Assembly (NCBI GenBank): GCA_973895155.1
Contig: OZ316897.1
Span: 11,780,001-11,844,000 of the forward strand
Direction of reading: 5' to 3'
DNA: 64,000 bases
Source: Marsupella aquatica
Taxonomy: Eukaryota; Marchantiophyta
The position numbers were made by a program, and so were the translations under genes. The notes below the pieces were generated by a model that was not told the origin of the DNA, searched no databases, and worked only from the letters and a program-made list of their open reading frames with translations. Positions 11,533 to 26,185 of this stretch are shown in pieces. Positions within the stretch are counted from its first letter, which is position 1. Each line of letters begins with the position of its first letter.

Positions 11533-13726
11533 TGATGCATTTGTCTCCAAATCTGTCTGTCGAAGATTCATGGTCCCTCACGAAAATGTCAATGAAACCG
11601 ACCATTGCAGATGTCCATTAGAAATTACAGACAACCACGAATGGTAGGATCCTGGATTCGTGTGATTTTTGAATTTTAAGAAAATAGACAGCTGCGACTA
11701 TTGCTTATAAACGCAATACTAAAGAACAGATCAGATAGTCCTACAGATGACGCAGCGATCATGCAGGTGCTAGAGAGTTTAATGTAAGCAACCCTAGGGA
11801 AATGTATCTGAGGCTCGATCTGAGGTTGATGCAGGATTGGCAAAAAGCTCTGAAATGAACATGAGTGATCATCATAGATCTAGTTTAGTCTAGCTATATA
11901 GGCATAATTGGTTACATCCAACCCTCATGCTTTGAAAGTGCGCATGCCACTGACTACTACTGTCGTCCTGAGCTTAGCAAGGTCAAGATAATATGTCCCA
12001 ACATCCGTATTGAAGCCCCATTCTCATAGCCTACGAGCTTCGCTGCCCAAAAGCAAAATTGAAGGCCCTCAGACCGCAATAAGGTTAACATCCCGAAAGT
12101 CTGTTTACCAAATTTATTTGCACAGATCGAAAATGATGTCCCTTTCCCGAGCACAAAAAGTCAAGAGGGCTCCATTAAGTACACTGTAGATATACGGTGA
12201 GGGTATCGCAGTGGAGTTGGTGGAAACTGGAGTGGATCGAGGCACAGCGTTGGAGGATCACCCCGAGGATCACTATCAGAATATATGGGAGTCTGAACTC
12301 GTTGAATCTCCATGCATATGGCAGGATGCCTCCGGAGTTGCGAGCTCTTGAAATTTGTTGCCGATAACCAACATTCAGTGAATGTCTCGTTACAAGTTTA
12401 TCTCCAGACTGATGCTATCGGGGATACTATTTCACTTTCCCGGTCCCAATCATTACGTTGCAGAGATCTTTTACAAGTCTTTCAGGGTATCATGAAGTCT
12501 GCGCTTCGGGGTAGGGGATGCCAGCGACCACAACGCCGGCAACAGCGATGGCAGCTTTCCAGCTTTTTCCCGGCCCAACTTCTGTGCTTCTGAGCTACTG
12601 GTCAGGGAGTTCATTTTCTCCAATCATGGCATGGAAATAATTAGAGAGAAAGCAGCGGCGGCCAACAAAAACTCCTACAGTAGGTAGTATAATAACCTCT
12701 AGGTCTGTAGTAGCTACAGAGCGCGTCAGCGCTAAACTCTTGGCGAAACTGCTCGTGACTCTCTACAGCCTACTACAGCACAGCCCTTCATCATGAAAAA
12801 CTCGCCATTGAGTACAATTCCTGGAGCCAGGTTGGTTGTATCGTCCGATCCTACTGAACAGACTCTATACGTGGTGCACTAGTCTCCAGCTTTATCCACG
12901 TATTCTCCAACTAGTGGTAGTACTTGAACTTGAAAGTTGGTGCTTGAGGGATCAATGTCCAACTAGAATTGACATTGTGGGACTTTTGCAATCATGCTTC
13001 TCTCGCATGTAGTAGTAGCTCTTCTTTTCTCGGTTTATAGTTTTTCGGAAGTGATTATATTTTTTGTAGTTCAATTGAGTGAGTGCCCTTTGTAATGCGT
13101 GACGGGGATCGGTTCACTCTGAGTGATTGATATTCTTTCATCTCTTCGTTATGTATCGACAACAACTTCTCCTAAATCATCAGATCCCTGCATATGACTT
13201 GTGTTGAATTCAACATTGGCCAACCCCAAAATCTTTCGGATTCATTTGCAAGAGATCATGAGGCCTGGGTGAGGGTATCCTGAGATTGTCGTGGAAGTCA
13301 CGTGCGCAGAATAGAAATCATTCTAGCAGGTGGTGATTAACTGGAACATTATGTTGTCAACATTATTTTGTCTAATTTGTTGGTCCCAAGCTGTATACCG
13401 CAGATATGTCTGGACATTTCTGAATTTGTTCAGTTAAACCACCACTGCCCATATATAAGGGCTACGCGGCAGTGTCCAAAGACTTATCCATTTTTCCACA
13501 TTACACTCCCTTCTTCCTTCTAAGGTGACACATTGCTCCACTATTTTGGGAGAACATTGCTCTAGCTTAGTAGTGAAATTTGGATCCTACTGATAATCCC
13601 TAGCTGTTGAAGGGCAACTGTGATTTAGGGTCATCTTGCATGGGAGGGTCTTCAAATTATCGACCCTTTAAGTGATCAAGTGACACCTTTGGAATCAGCC
13701 AGAGTTTCCTGGGGTTTCCTGCCCCA
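11533..13726. other. Intergenic DNA, nothing recognised
   Basis: No coding region, RNA gene or dispersed repeat of this window was recognised. Around 12670-12790 there are several short inverted fragments of CTACAGTAG/CTACTACAG type, too weak to call an element. Confidence 0.45.
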
Positions 13727-13830
13727 CTCCTCACTGCTATACTAGCTCTTGTGGAGTTTCAAGGTGAGGTCAAATCCTCTCCTCACTGCTATACTAGCTC
13801 TTGTGGAGTTTCAAGGTGAGGTCAAATCCT
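13727..13830. repeat. Perfect 52-bp tandem duplication
   Basis: The unit beginning CTCCTCACTGCTATACTAGC is present twice in succession, 13727-13778 and 13779-13830, with no difference seen. This is a recent duplication in non-coding DNA. Confidence 0.9.
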
Positions 13831-14150
13831 TTGAAATCAGATAAAACAGACAGCAGTGACCAGAAATGACAAAAAAACACTGACAAGAATAGTACTTCGC
13901 ACCTCACACTTAGCACTCCACAAGGGAATGTACATCCAGCAATTTAGGGAGTGCAAAAAGCCAAATTTTAAAGACCTCGCACATGCAAGACAACCCTTAA
14001 TTAAGTCTCGTAGCCTCTTAGGGTAGCTGTGATCTAAGTAGTAGCTTGTCAAGGCAACTCCTGAAAGTAAGTTGTTCAGTTGGTGGTCATGTTCAAGGAG
14101 GAGGAGATAATCTATGATGCGAAGACACATGAATTTTTGCTAGCAAGTAA

Positions 14151-14570
14151 TGTTGAGCAAAGATAACATTTACAACAACATGCCCATGAATCATCTAATG
14201 CACAAATAGTTGACATAAAAAGATATATGATTCATATGAACTTGAGATTTCATCCACTGAAACACACAAGAACTTTATTGTACTCTAGGCCCATTGCCTA
14301 TATCCAGTCTTCGTAATACAAGATCTCCCTATATCTCAATTGATTTTATAACTATGAAATTAAATTACTCTTATTCAAATAAAGACCACTTGAGATATAG
14401 TATGCAATGTAGTTAATCTAACCTAGTTTGCGATTACAATTAGCCTTAACTACAATTAGAGTAGTAACACTAGATTACAAGTAAAAACTACCATTACAAT
14501 TATAACACTCGACTAGAAGTAAAAACTACCATTACAATTGTAACACTACACTAGAAGTAGGTGCCTAACA
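14151..14570 (-). mobile_element. Solo copia LTR, copy 3
   Basis: On the minus strand the element starts TGTTAG (14570) and ends TTTGCTCAACA (14151), about 420 bases. It aligns with copy 1 through the U3 (GCATACTATATCTCAAG-like) and the R/U5 block (GGGCCTAGAGTACAATAAAG). A degenerate triplicate of a roughly 40-base unit (CTAGAAGTAAAAACTACCAT) at about 14467-14560 lengthens the U3. The flanks AGTAA and AGTTG give only a weak target-site duplication. Confidence 0.75.
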
Positions 14571-14981
14571 AGTTGTTAGCAAGTTTCCAAGAATCATCAC
14601 TCTGATTAACATTCAAACAAATCTGCATTCAAGATTTATTATTAAAATTATTCAAAGAAATGGGCATTCAAGGTCGTGAAGAAGAATTTTCGAACTACAG
14701 TCGAGCTAAAGAATTGTCATGGAGTTTAGGAGGAGTAGTGAGACAATTCTATCTCGAAGGAGTTGTGGGCTAAACCCTAAACATCAGCCTGGGCTCTGCT
14801 GATGGGCTCTTGAGGAGATACACGAGCCAAGGTCGCTTTGTAGAACTTTTTCAACGAGAATCGCAGAGCAACTATGGAAAGGGATGCAACAGGAGGATTG
14901 TTAGCACATTTCTTTGAAACTCTGAAGTCACGAAACTCTTCTATGGTCGTTATCCTATAAGTTCCTGGTCAATCATGGAGC

Positions 14982-17900
14982 TTACTGGATATCATTCCTT
15001 AGAGTTGCCAGCATATCCTCCATATGGCGAAGTTGCTTTACTACAAGGGCTAGATCATTCAAAGAAGACCCGCTGTTTAGTTGAGAAGCGCCACTTCTCC
15101 TTTGTTCTCTCAGTATTCCTGAATTTCTCAGAGATGATGCTAAATCGGCACACAAGTCTCTAGAGCTCTTGACTGCTGCCTCAAGAGCAGCCAAAGTCGG
15201 TTCAATTTTCGTGGGCGCCACCGCCTTCAATCCTGGTGTATTGTCTTCATCAATGGTAGACCGTTTGCTTACGTTACTTGGTGATAGAATATTTTCAAGG
15301 CTTCCACCTCCTGTGGTACACACGACTTCAAAGAATTACCGAAAATGTTACACTAACAAGCAAACAGGTCTCAAACTTATCTTGGACATCTGGAGAATAA
15401 GTACAAAACGGCTTCAAAGAATTATCTTAGAATGTTGCACTTACAAGCAAAAGGGGCTCAAACTGTTTTTGGACATCTGAAGAATAATTCTACAACTGCC
15501 TAAGATCTTAATCTGTGTGAATATGGTTACAGCAAAAGACCAGGCTTACTCTTACCAAATTAACCCAAAATTCTGAATTTGAAAAGGTGAAAAAGAGGAA
15601 AGACATTTGCACAAACCAATTCTATTTAGCTGGTCGATGGCAGACTGCCCAACCGATCCATGCAGCTTTAGCAATTTCAAGACCCCTGCAGCCACCCTGC
15701 TGGCTGCTTCCACCTCTAGCTTCCCCAGTTGTATGAGATATTCAACTTCGGCTTTGGTGGCTTTCATCTTTATCTGCAAGGTGCACAAAGATATAAAAAT
15801 ACATTCCAAACTGAACCTTTTGTCTCAGTTTGTTATGGTTTCTCCATGCGCCGTGTGATGCATCTACGCACAGGTTTCCACACCAACAAAACAAGAGAAC
15901 CCAAGTGGTGTGCATTGGATATGTCGAGGAGAGGAACCAAACATGCCCGTAATCACGACTCGTGCCTCACGCTGTCCTAAATTCTGGACGGACAGAGCCT
16001 GCTCTAAGGTATTCAGAACAAAGACCAGTCTATCGCCCGGTTTACAGCCAACGTGTAGATAATCGTAGCTACGATGGAAACCAAATTAGGAGGCGATGTA
16101 GATCATTACCGGCTCCTTAACAGCAACCTGAACACTCTCAACGACCCAATGCTCGCTTGGTCCACTATCATCGTGACCCCCAGTATTTTCAATGAGATTG
16201 GCTGCAAAGTCCAGCCCACTTTTACTCGTCACTTGTAGGTTCACAGGTCGCAAGCCTGTACTCTGAGATCTTAATCCACTCCCATCCGAACTTCCAAAAG
16301 TTGCCCAGCCAGTAGTGACTTCTTTCCCTGGTAGGCCACTGGATTGTCTATCTTGGAGGGCTTCTTTGCCTTGAAGAAGTTGAGGTTTCAAGGTCTGAAG
16401 ACCCTCAATCTGCATCTGTCCTTCCAAAGAGGATGCACCTTCTGAATTAGATATTATCAACATCAACATCATCAATTTACCTAACTATTTAATGCCAAAA
16501 TTGTGACAAAAGCCAGTGCTGATATCAAGCATCAAAAGGAACTCGACTCCAATCTTAAAGTAACGCGAGCAGATCAAATCTGTGCTACCTTCACAACATC
16601 TTCTTACCGTAATTTCTTGCACAGGGCTTGAAGAGCTAGATGGTTGCTTAAAAACAACAAGATCCTCCGATGTGTTCTTCCTACCCGTGGCTATGACACG
16701 CAGGCAGCGAAAGGTTGAATGCCAACACTTTTGCTCCCTGGACACAGCAGAATCACCCCTTCCGCAATCGGCTACGCCTTCTGAGCCTTCCAATGCAAAA
16801 AGCCAGTCCTGCAGCTGGAGATCTACGTCAATTTCATCTGGCTTACCCATCTCCCATCCTTCGTCGTCGTCTGCGTCCACAGGGAGAACACAAATCAGAA
16901 GTTTTCACGAATGCTCTAACACTTGGATCACAATTGGTTCCAGAGTGTATGGATGATACTGTCATGCACTCAATTGAAATAAAAGAAACCTATCACCACG
17001 GAAGAGCAAGCTATCCTAATGAAAACAACAAGTTATTTCCCAATAGTTTAGCGGTTTCGTAGCCGTTATATACATGTTGCAGATGCAGGTTTTTTTCAAC
17101 CCAACTGCATGTAGACGATCTAAGCTATGACCATTATTCAAGTTACAGTATAGTGAAACTCTGTCTCTCCAACGAACCTTTTTGAGATGCGGGAACAACT
17201 CCTGACGATGGTCTCAACAGCTCTGCCAAAGGGCCCTTTGATAGGTCCTTTATCACCTTTGTCAACCCTTTCCCAGGACCACCATCAGGCCCAAGCACAC
17301 CAAAGCGGTGCAGAACTGCTTCTGTGTAAACCATCCCACCACCCAACCTTACTCCTGCTATCTTAGCTGTAATTTTTAGATTGTGACAATCAGAATCCTC
17401 GTCTCGCAACGGAACCATGTGTATAACAGAAATATCAAGGAATGGCGTTCGCTTTGGTCTAATACTTCCATTTGCGGCCACCTGAGCTTGGGCCATACTT
17501 CCTCTTTCATCTCCAATCCAGAGGACAGCACGCATATCTGGGAGACCTTTTGAACCACTATACGAAGCTGACAGTTGTCTGTCGTCCTCTAAAGATTCTC
17601 TGAAGGACTCTCTAGATTGTCCAAGGGGAGCGCTGATCCTCCCAACTGAAGCTCTTGGGCTGAAAAGCTCAGTTTCAACACATTCAACTCGAATATCTTG
17701 GCAAGACAAGGCTGACGACAATACAGCAGCACCACCTAGCATCCTGTGTGTTGCCTTCAGGCTAATCCCACGACTTGAAATCTGTACCATGGGTGGTCCT
17801 TCAATTGCAACTTTGTCGGGCACGGACTCCAACAACTTCAACTCCAAGACACCAACCTTCAGAATCACAGCACTGTCATCCGGGGCTATCTTGGCAAGGC

Positions 17901-20900
17901 TACCGAGCGAACTTGCTCTTTTCAAGTTTGGATTGGGATCTACAATTTTCTTGTTGGTTGCTCCAGGATCACCAGTTTCCAAGCCCTTGCTGACTCTTAG
18001 GAGTGTTCTACTTACTTCCCCCATGTATCCATACATTCTCAATACGAAAAGCAACTGCTCACTGGAGGTATTCGAGGTATAGCTCTTGCAAGAAACACCA
18101 AGTCTAACAATACCCCCGGGAGGTGGCACGGTAAGCAAGGCTTTACCATCAGCCGTAACCATTGCGGCCTCAATGCATGGATCTGTCATTACAACACAGC
18201 GCCACAGACCAGCAGCCCACTCGGGAGCACCTACATTTTGAGCATGTTCATCACACCCTTCTGTTTCGAGCGCAATACTCAATTGCGTTGCCCGCATGAC
18301 CCACCGCTGCTGACTGGAGTCGACAGGCTGTCCTTTCCAAAAAGCAAAGCATGAAGGATCTTCGTCTAAGTTTAGCAACCTGAAGGATAGGAACGGACTC
18401 TGGGCAAGCATGAACCCCTCCACGTGAAGTCTAGCTCCATTGAAACCTTCCCCGGTCCCATTTTCAAACTTAGTGGACTTGAGGGGAATCGTAAGGTCAA
18501 ATTCTTTCAAGCTAAAATATATGGCATTCAATGAGGTGTCAGCGAGCACTACACCACGCTCCACTACCACTCCATCAGCTAGAAATGATGCAATGCGTAT
18601 GCATGACTCCTCTTGTAGATTGATCTGCAGGACATTGAAATACGGCAACATATCAATATGCGGCCTCTAATTTCCTTCTCTCTAAGCACACAAGTGTCCT
18701 GCGCTACTATTTCAACCCAATTCCACCGAGTCATATATGTTGGGGACAATATCAACCTACTGATAGTCAGATGAAGTCCTCCCAGTATAAATTCAGTTGT
18801 AAATTTCCACATCTATCTACTTGGGATGGCAGACGAGAACTATCTGAAACACAGAAGATAAGAAAATCGAATCATAAGCTTATAAATACCATTAATGGTT
18901 GACATTGAACGACCATCTGGGAAGCAAGATTTGGTGCCGCAGGTGCTGGCATGGTATGTGAAGAAAACATGCAGAGCATAGGTGGCGCAGCCCTGGTTAC
19001 TAGTTGGCTGTCAAGAGGATAGATCCTTGGCCACGTCTTTTCGCTAGCTGCATCGTAACACGGAAAGGTGAGGCTCACAGAATCCATAGGGTTCTGCTAC
19101 ATAGCAATAGCTGCATTCAAACAGCTAATTATCATTCAGTTGAAACCTTCTAGACTAAACATACAAGATGGATCCAAAAGTCACACATGGACCTTCGACA
19201 TCAAATTCAAATCAAGTCCAATCATTTGCCAAAAGTACTCGGTTTTCTATATTTTCTCTGGTCATTAGCATCATAAATGATTCCTTGTGCACTTTTGTAG
19301 AATTCCGAAACCAAACTATTACATAAGTTTACTGAGATTATTCCTCGGGTTTACCATAAAGTTCCATCCTCCAAACACAAACCAAAAGACGTTTTTGGAA
19401 GGACATGAAATATTCTTAAAATATCAGGTAAAACATGAATTGCACGCATGAACACGCCAAAAGATCCGACGCGTACCAAAGGATGGAACTGGTGGGAAAT
19501 CAGAGGGAGAAGTTCGCATGCTAGGCTGAACAAGTGTGCATGATGGAGTTGAATATGAGTCTCTGTCATTCATGCGCCCAAAATTTCCGAAAATATGGTC
19601 AGTAAACGTATGCTTTTCAATTTCAACTTTTTAATTGTTACAAAGGGGGATGTTCAATTTCAACTTTTTAATTGTTACAAAGGGGGATGTAGGCAATTTG
19701 ACCGAGTGATCTTTCTCATTTCACCTTAAAAAGAGATGACCCAACTCCAAGCGAGTCATTGCGCGAGAGCAATCTCCATCTGTTGCACTTGCCTGTTTAG
19801 AGCTCACCAGTTAAAACCATGATAAACGCATTCTTCAATCGATTACAAGGAAAAGCAAAGTATATTGTACCGCAGGCTTCCACATCTGAAATGCATCCTA
19901 CAAGCGAGAGTGACCTCAAAGCAAATATAAGTTCTTGATATCCAAAGGGCCGACTCAACCAAAATTATTGTCCCAAGTGTGGGATGGCATATACAACCTA
20001 CCCGAATATAGGTCAGGGATTGCATTAGAAGTTCAAGCTGGAAATCTGTCACATCATTAGACAATATGATATCAATTCAGACCCAACCAGATACTTGCTG
20101 AGTTATTGACGAAATTATCATAGGCTAAATCAAAACCAGAGAACAGACAAGAACGTTTATTTCATCAGATTATAACAGAGGCACCAGGACAAGACAAACC
20201 TGCGTCCTTGATACAAAGGAAGATATCATCAACAGTGACTTTGACCATTGTGCGTCCAGCTGCCTCATCCGACTGAAACGACACCAAGTTTTAGGCAAGA
20301 ATTTCCATGAAAGATGAGACGATTCTTAGATGTTTTGAAAAGGAAGAAAAATGACATATTAATATGAAGTGACGAGGAACCACACATTCTCTAGACATTT
20401 GTCAGAAAAGCATGTCCGGCGTCCATGACAAAGAAGATGAAGTCAGTAATAAATTATCATCATTCTTGCTTCAAAAACATCATAACCGGTGACTAACGTG
20501 GAGGAGGCAGAAATAAAGGGTGCAATTAGGACCTTAAAATTCCAAAGAACTATGGTCACATGCTCTCACCTGGAGTAAATTTGTTGTTGAGCATATAAGA
20601 ACGGAAAACTAACCTGTTCCGCTGCAGGATCCACATCTCCACGATTGATGCAGACATAGACACCAGTCATGAATCGTAGGAGAGCTCGCAGACCTGTTGG
20701 CAAACGTATAAAACAAACACTTGAGAGCAGACAGATTCATGGTTTCAAATGTTGCTACGGTTTATCACGGATACCGCAAGGAACCCGTGCAATTCATGGT
20801 AGGAACCAAATTTATGGTGCACTCTGAACTCAGCAGAATACGGTCACTTCAACCCCTCGAAAAAATATCATAGTAGCCTCAGGTCAAAACAACTGACACA

Positions 20901-23900
20901 CCAAGCCATCTCACCGACGTGCCCTTGCCTAAATGCTTCTCTTGGATGCAGGTTATGCAAATGCAATCCCTTTCTTTATCTTCGTTTTCTTAAAGAACAG
21001 TGCCCTTTCGAAATCCGTCGACCCAAGGTTTTTCTCCAACATACACCCCACGATCACTCTCCAGCACTGTCTCAATAGTTCCAATGTGTTGCACGAATCC
21101 TTAATCCCTTACCAGGTGCATAAATCGAGTCCCAAGAAGTGCGATGGTAGGATGCATGTTTCCACGTGCCGCGATACAAGAAGTGTGATTGTGACTGTGC
21201 TTTCAAACCCACATCCTCCAAACTAGAGGTATTCCGTATATGATCGGGACATGCAAACGACTAGGAAACACCCCTAAAACATCTCGTTGACATCAAATAA
21301 GTCGACACTCCATCTGCTTCTACTTATAACTGCCACGCTCGAGACGCACTAGAACTGGTAGAATGGTAAAGGTCACATCATCCCCATGAGTGTTACCGTC
21401 ACAAAGAAACCCAGATTGCTTTCCGCTTTGATTTATATCTGCTTACAATGAATGTTTATGACGAGTCATCGTAATAACTCTGACAACAGGCAGTGCTCTC
21501 ATGATCAGATGCTTACCTGGCTCACTTAATGCAGGACACACTGCCTCTGGTATGACGACTTGCACCTCAAGTGCAAGGGGATTGTTTAGCTCTGTCCTGT
21601 GCATTGTTATCTGAGGAGGGGCAACAAACAACAATGTGACTCTTGGGGCATTGATCATACATTACACATTGAGGGAATATGAAAGATCAGCAAGGTCGGG
21701 CTGCAATCCACGCGAATATGACGGCTACAATAGTGATGGAGAAAAATATTACATAGGCTGCGCCTGAAATGCTGTCCAAGAAACGCTCCCCCCCAAAAAA
21801 CCTTCGTTTAGCCCCAGCATCATCGCGATTGTCGTCTGTATCTGTGTCCCCCAGATTTTCATCAGCAAACATGTCTGGATGTGGAAGGAGATCAACTGAT
21901 AACGACTCCCACTCCAGCTTCTGCAGGCATCGTCAGTGACAACATGTTAAAGCTCTAGCAAAACCGACCAAGTCTGGTCCTCAATAGAAAAACAAAATTT
22001 GACAAGACTCAAAAGTCTAGATATTACTGATCCACGATATCACTGATCCACAACAGGCATCGATAACAAAAATATACCTTGAAGACGTAGATGCATCTTT
22101 TGTTGGAAAAGTAATCTCTTGCTTCCTTCAGATTCACGACCTGGACATAAAGAACTTACAGAAATTCAGAGACGACAACTGTAGAGATCTCTAAAAGTAG
22201 AGCCTCTCAAAGCTGGAAAGAGAAAAGTACAGCAACTAAAATGATGCCAGTCAAAACTTACTTTCCAGTTTTCATCGGTCGTGTAAAGCAGTAAGTTGCG
22301 AATTGTAATAGATGCGAGTGGTGGGGTCCTGATCGTGACCAATAAGCAGCCTCAATATTAGAGGCTAGACCGAGATTATAACGACACGCCATATGAAGCA
22401 CAATGTATGAGCAATAGCAACATGCAATAATTTTCCTGAAAAGATGCATTAATGATAGGATACAGAAATAGAGCTTGACTACATGTTATCCGTTTAATGC
22501 TCCAGTTGGTCATCATACCAAGCGGCTCCTCCACGACCACCTCCGCCTCTAGTTTCCAGCATAAGGTTTACTGTACCCACTGCAATTGTCATCCCATCTG
22601 CAATCTGATTCCTTTATCAGTGTGAGATGAAGTCAATCAGTTAGACAGGTGCAAGACAAAAACAAGTCCTATGGTCAAACAAGCTGATTGAGATCGACCA
22701 GGGAGGGAGAAGTTAATTATTCCCACCTTGTCTGCAAAGCCATAGCTGGTACTAGCCTTTGTAGGCGTCGCTGGCTGGCTCCTGCATCACAAGAATCACA
22801 ACTAAAGTCATAAGAAGGTAATTTTCAGGTTTACTCTTGCAATTTAGACAACAATCCACCATCATAAGTACTAAAATGTCAAACTAGCTGTAAAGAACTC
22901 ACTGCACTTACTGCACCAACTTTGGTTTTATAACACAGATCTGCGTGAACTCACTGTCACCAAGTTGCAACAACAATGACATGAATCACAGGAGAGAGAT
23001 CAAACCTGTTCCCAGCAACGGAACTATCGTGGTCACTGCCACTAGTCTCAACCAATACGATATCAAGCTTGTCAATCTCAATCACGATTGGCTCTGAATT
23101 TACATAAGTAATCGAGGGCAGCTGCATTATCCCAACATGTCGTTAGGATGAATCATGGTTACAAGCACGGTGTACCATCGGATTCAATCGTGAACAACAG
23201 ATAAACACATTATACCAGCACCATTGAGACAACGTCACATTGCACAACTGTATCAAATGAAGATTCTTGCCAACAACTATGAACAAATGACAAGACTTTA
23301 ACAATACTGGCGGTCAGCTAGCTTAATAAAGCCCCAGAAAAGAGCCAAAGTCAGTTCTACTGTTCGAAATGTTGATACAGGAGAAATAAGTTTATGGTGG
23401 ACGATGCCACAAAATTGATGTGATATGATGCCAACCCACTATTTGTCCCTATGGTGCATGTAGGTTACCTTCAACTCAAACTTTCCGACTCGAGCCTGTG
23501 CCACTCGAAGGGTTGGAGGAAGTCCGATCGCCGCATGTAGAACATCTCCATTTAGGTCTGTGCTATAGAAATGTGCACTCTGTTACCAGCTGACATATAG
23601 TACCTTTCCCAAGCATAAAATTCCCGTTCAACTGAACTCGGATCACTCAGTGCCTTCAATTTCAACTACAAAAATAGGGAAAAAATTGGTAGAAAATAAA
23701 CCTCAATAGTGACAACCTAAGGCTCCAATCATGAATTTAAAATCCTGGACTTGAACCTGCAGTATTCCATCAATTTCTAGGCAATATTGAATCAGGTGGA
23801 TTTCGCACATCCATGGCTATCAGTATAAGGTGTACTCCTCTTGTCTACATTGCTTGGAACTGTATGTAATGTAATTCCCCAATCAGCCCATAATGCCAAC

Positions 23901-24853
23901 CGCTCAAGAGCCAGTAAGTAGTTAAAGATTTTAATAAGTAAGAGAGTGGACACTAATGATCCTGCAAGCCACTAATGCCCGTCCACCTGCGTCTTGGGCA
24001 ACCTATCGTACTGTCCAATAAAAAGGAATCGAGACTTTAACATCTTTGTACAGCCCTGCTTGCAACCTGAAAGATTCCTGGTGACCAAGGCTTACAAAAG
24101 CTTCTTCCTTTCCGTTAGGTTAGGGCAGCTGGAAATATTAAAGTCCATCAAGATCCTTGGGATAGGGTGCCCTGAGATTTCCAACTCTCGTTGCTTTAGT
24201 GCTTTCACCATCACCAACGGCATCTAAAAAGTCGTTAGGAAACCTTCTGTGCCTTGATGGGCATGTGTTATTTCTTCTGAAACTATTCGGTGCAATAATT
24301 AGGTACAAGGCAACGTGATCCGTTTAGGTTTCATATATTCGGGTTACAGCTACCTTCCTCTATTAGATATCTTTGACGTCAAAGCGAAGCTGAGACCCTT
24401 TAAGCTTATTGTAATACATCAACATTACTCGTACCCCACAATCATCGCAACCTTGAGAGCCACGCAGTAACACAGACTCAAGAACGTACTGCCCCAGTAT
24501 TATCCTACACTCAAACGGCTTTCCATTTGTTTATATCCGGAATTAAAGTATCTGAGATTAATAGTTGACACATAATGGGGTCTACTTGATATCACCGTTG
24601 AAAGTTTCGGCTGCACAATTCCCTTCATATCATCGTGACGTAGACCACCATGATCGTGGATTCATGCCACATTCTCGTCAAGAACTCAAATTGCAACAAA
24701 CAGTCGGCAGACCGAGATGTATGGAAAGAAGGAGAACACACCGAGATTGTATAGGTGCACACTGCGGCCTTGGAGCTTAAACTGCTCTCTCGAAAATGAC
24801 CGCAACCAATACTTGAGCTTCGATTCTAGTGCCCTCACTAGAAGGGACTCCAT
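14982..24853 (-). CDS. Chorein-N bridge-like lipid transfer protein (plant UHRF1BP1/SHIP164-like)
   Basis: Proteins of this family are long beta-groove bridges that move phospholipids between membranes at contact or tethering sites. The ATG at 24853 opens MESLLVRALESKLKYWLRSF, the chorein N-terminal signature. Twenty exons, all GT-AG: 24742-24853, 23469-23557, 23006-23121, 22727-22781, 22519-22604, 22262-22328, 22078-22140, 21753-21920, 21517-21610, 20614-20693, 20200-20272, 20002-20045, 19725-19792, 19477-19562, 18890-19047, 17178-18624, 16589-16870, 16110-16441, 15617-15773, 14982-15310. They sum to 3906 bases (1301 residues plus stop). Landmarks are FFGGERFLD, VIPEAVCPALSEP, INLQEESCIRIASFLADG, VPPPGGIVRLGV and RFGVLGPDGGPGKGL (end of the 482-residue exon), then DWLFALEG and a C-terminal helical part. 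The colinear match along its length to the plant family makes the call firm. The exon 17 donor was chosen for phase. Confidence 0.9.
19617..19690. repeat. 37-bp tandem duplication in an intron
   Basis: TCAATTTCAACTTTTTAATT and the rest of a 37-base unit ending in AAGGGGGATGT occurs twice, back to back, within an intron of the lipid-transfer gene. The copies are identical. Confidence 0.9.
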
Positions 24854-25700
24854 GGCTTTCACAGTGATATACCACTTAACGGGTGTGTTTCTATATTCGT
24901 GTATAGCATTCAATCTTCTCAAAGCTAACGATTGCTATAACGACTTCCGCCTCTCCTCTTCTTCATTTCCGCCTCGTTGGATATCTATCCATCTAGGATG
25001 AAGTTCAGAATCCTGCATGCAGCCCCAGAGGAACTTCGGCGCATCGCCAGGGATGCTACATTACAAATCCACATCGCGAAATGATTTCCTGCGATCCCGT
25101 AATCGAATTAGGACGGTCCAACCGAAATGAATCCGTTCCAGCGACGACAGACGTCCATGCTCTCACACATCTGGCTATCGCCGCGAATTCTGTCCGCCTC
25201 CTCACTAGTGTCCCTATTTGTTGTCCTTCTCCTGACCTCGTCTTCTGTGCACCACCTACCCCCGGAGCCTCTTCTTCTCCAGCTCTCTCCCGCTCTTTCC
25301 ACTTCCACATCCACATCCTTCAGCTGAAGCACGTCAGATCTTGAGATCCACGTAACTACCTCAGGTCGCACCGAGCTTGTCTTTCAAATCGCTGCAGAAT
25401 CGCAACGCCTACACACCAAATCTCGCCAAGTTGAAAGGAATCCGGTCCTACATTCCTAGATCCGACTCTTACCTTCTCCAATTCACGAGATGAGACCAAC
25501 TGCGCTCACTCTACTCTCTATCAAACCCCCTAAGCAGAAAGAAAGACTCAATGATCCGCTCTCTTAAACCCTCGCTGCATGTATGGCCACTGCACCACAC
25601 CAGCGAAAAGAGAAGAGCAACAAGAAGAGAAAGAAGACGTCTACTAGCGAATCCGATCCTAAACTTCTAGATCAGTGAACTAATCTCATTCTCCTCCGAT
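24854..25700. promoter_or_regulatory. Upstream region of the lipid-transfer gene
   Basis: This is the presumed 5' leader and promoter (minus strand). It is rich in CT/GA tracts and has no supported gene. No TATA box was identified with confidence. Confidence 0.35.
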
Positions 25701-25774
25701 TCAAATGAGACCAACAGCTCGCTCCATCTCAAATCAAGCGAGCACAGAGTTGGCTTATTTTCTGCTCCGATCCG

Positions 25775-25830
25775 AACCGATCCAATCCAATCCAATCCGA
25801 TCCGATCCGATCCGATCAGACCCGGTCCGC
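25775..25830. repeat. Pentanucleotide microsatellite (ATCCR)n
   Basis: Consecutive GATCC/AATCC pentamers form a simple repeat directly after the first 74-bp direct repeat. Confidence 0.85.
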
Positions 25831-26185
25831 TCTCATAAACCCTGTCTCTCGGTGCATGCCTTGCCACGGCGCCTCGAGTAGCAAAAGGAGGAGGAGAAGT
25901 GGAAGAATTAATTTTTTTGTTCCAGACTTCTAGCGCTGGTCCTCCGCCTCCGCGACTTGGCCGTCGTCTGCGAACTATGTCATTCGGGGATCCCGAATTC
26001 TCGGCCGATATGCGGTGCTGTAGACAATAAGTCGATGTCGATGGTCCGGCAATTGAGTCCCGAAAGCAAATTGACTGAACAGGGATGTCGAACATTTCTT
26101 TCCGCCGACATTGGAGCTCCAAAATCCCAAAGCATCCCTTTGACATTCAACAAGGTGTACTGAAAACGACGGACAGGTACAGTTC

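Noticed and set aside
25667-26146. 159-codon minus-strand frame upstream of the lipid-transfer gene
   Set aside because: It runs through the GATCC microsatellite and one 74-bp direct repeat, has no family resemblance and shows low-complexity translation (GSDRIGLDWIGS).
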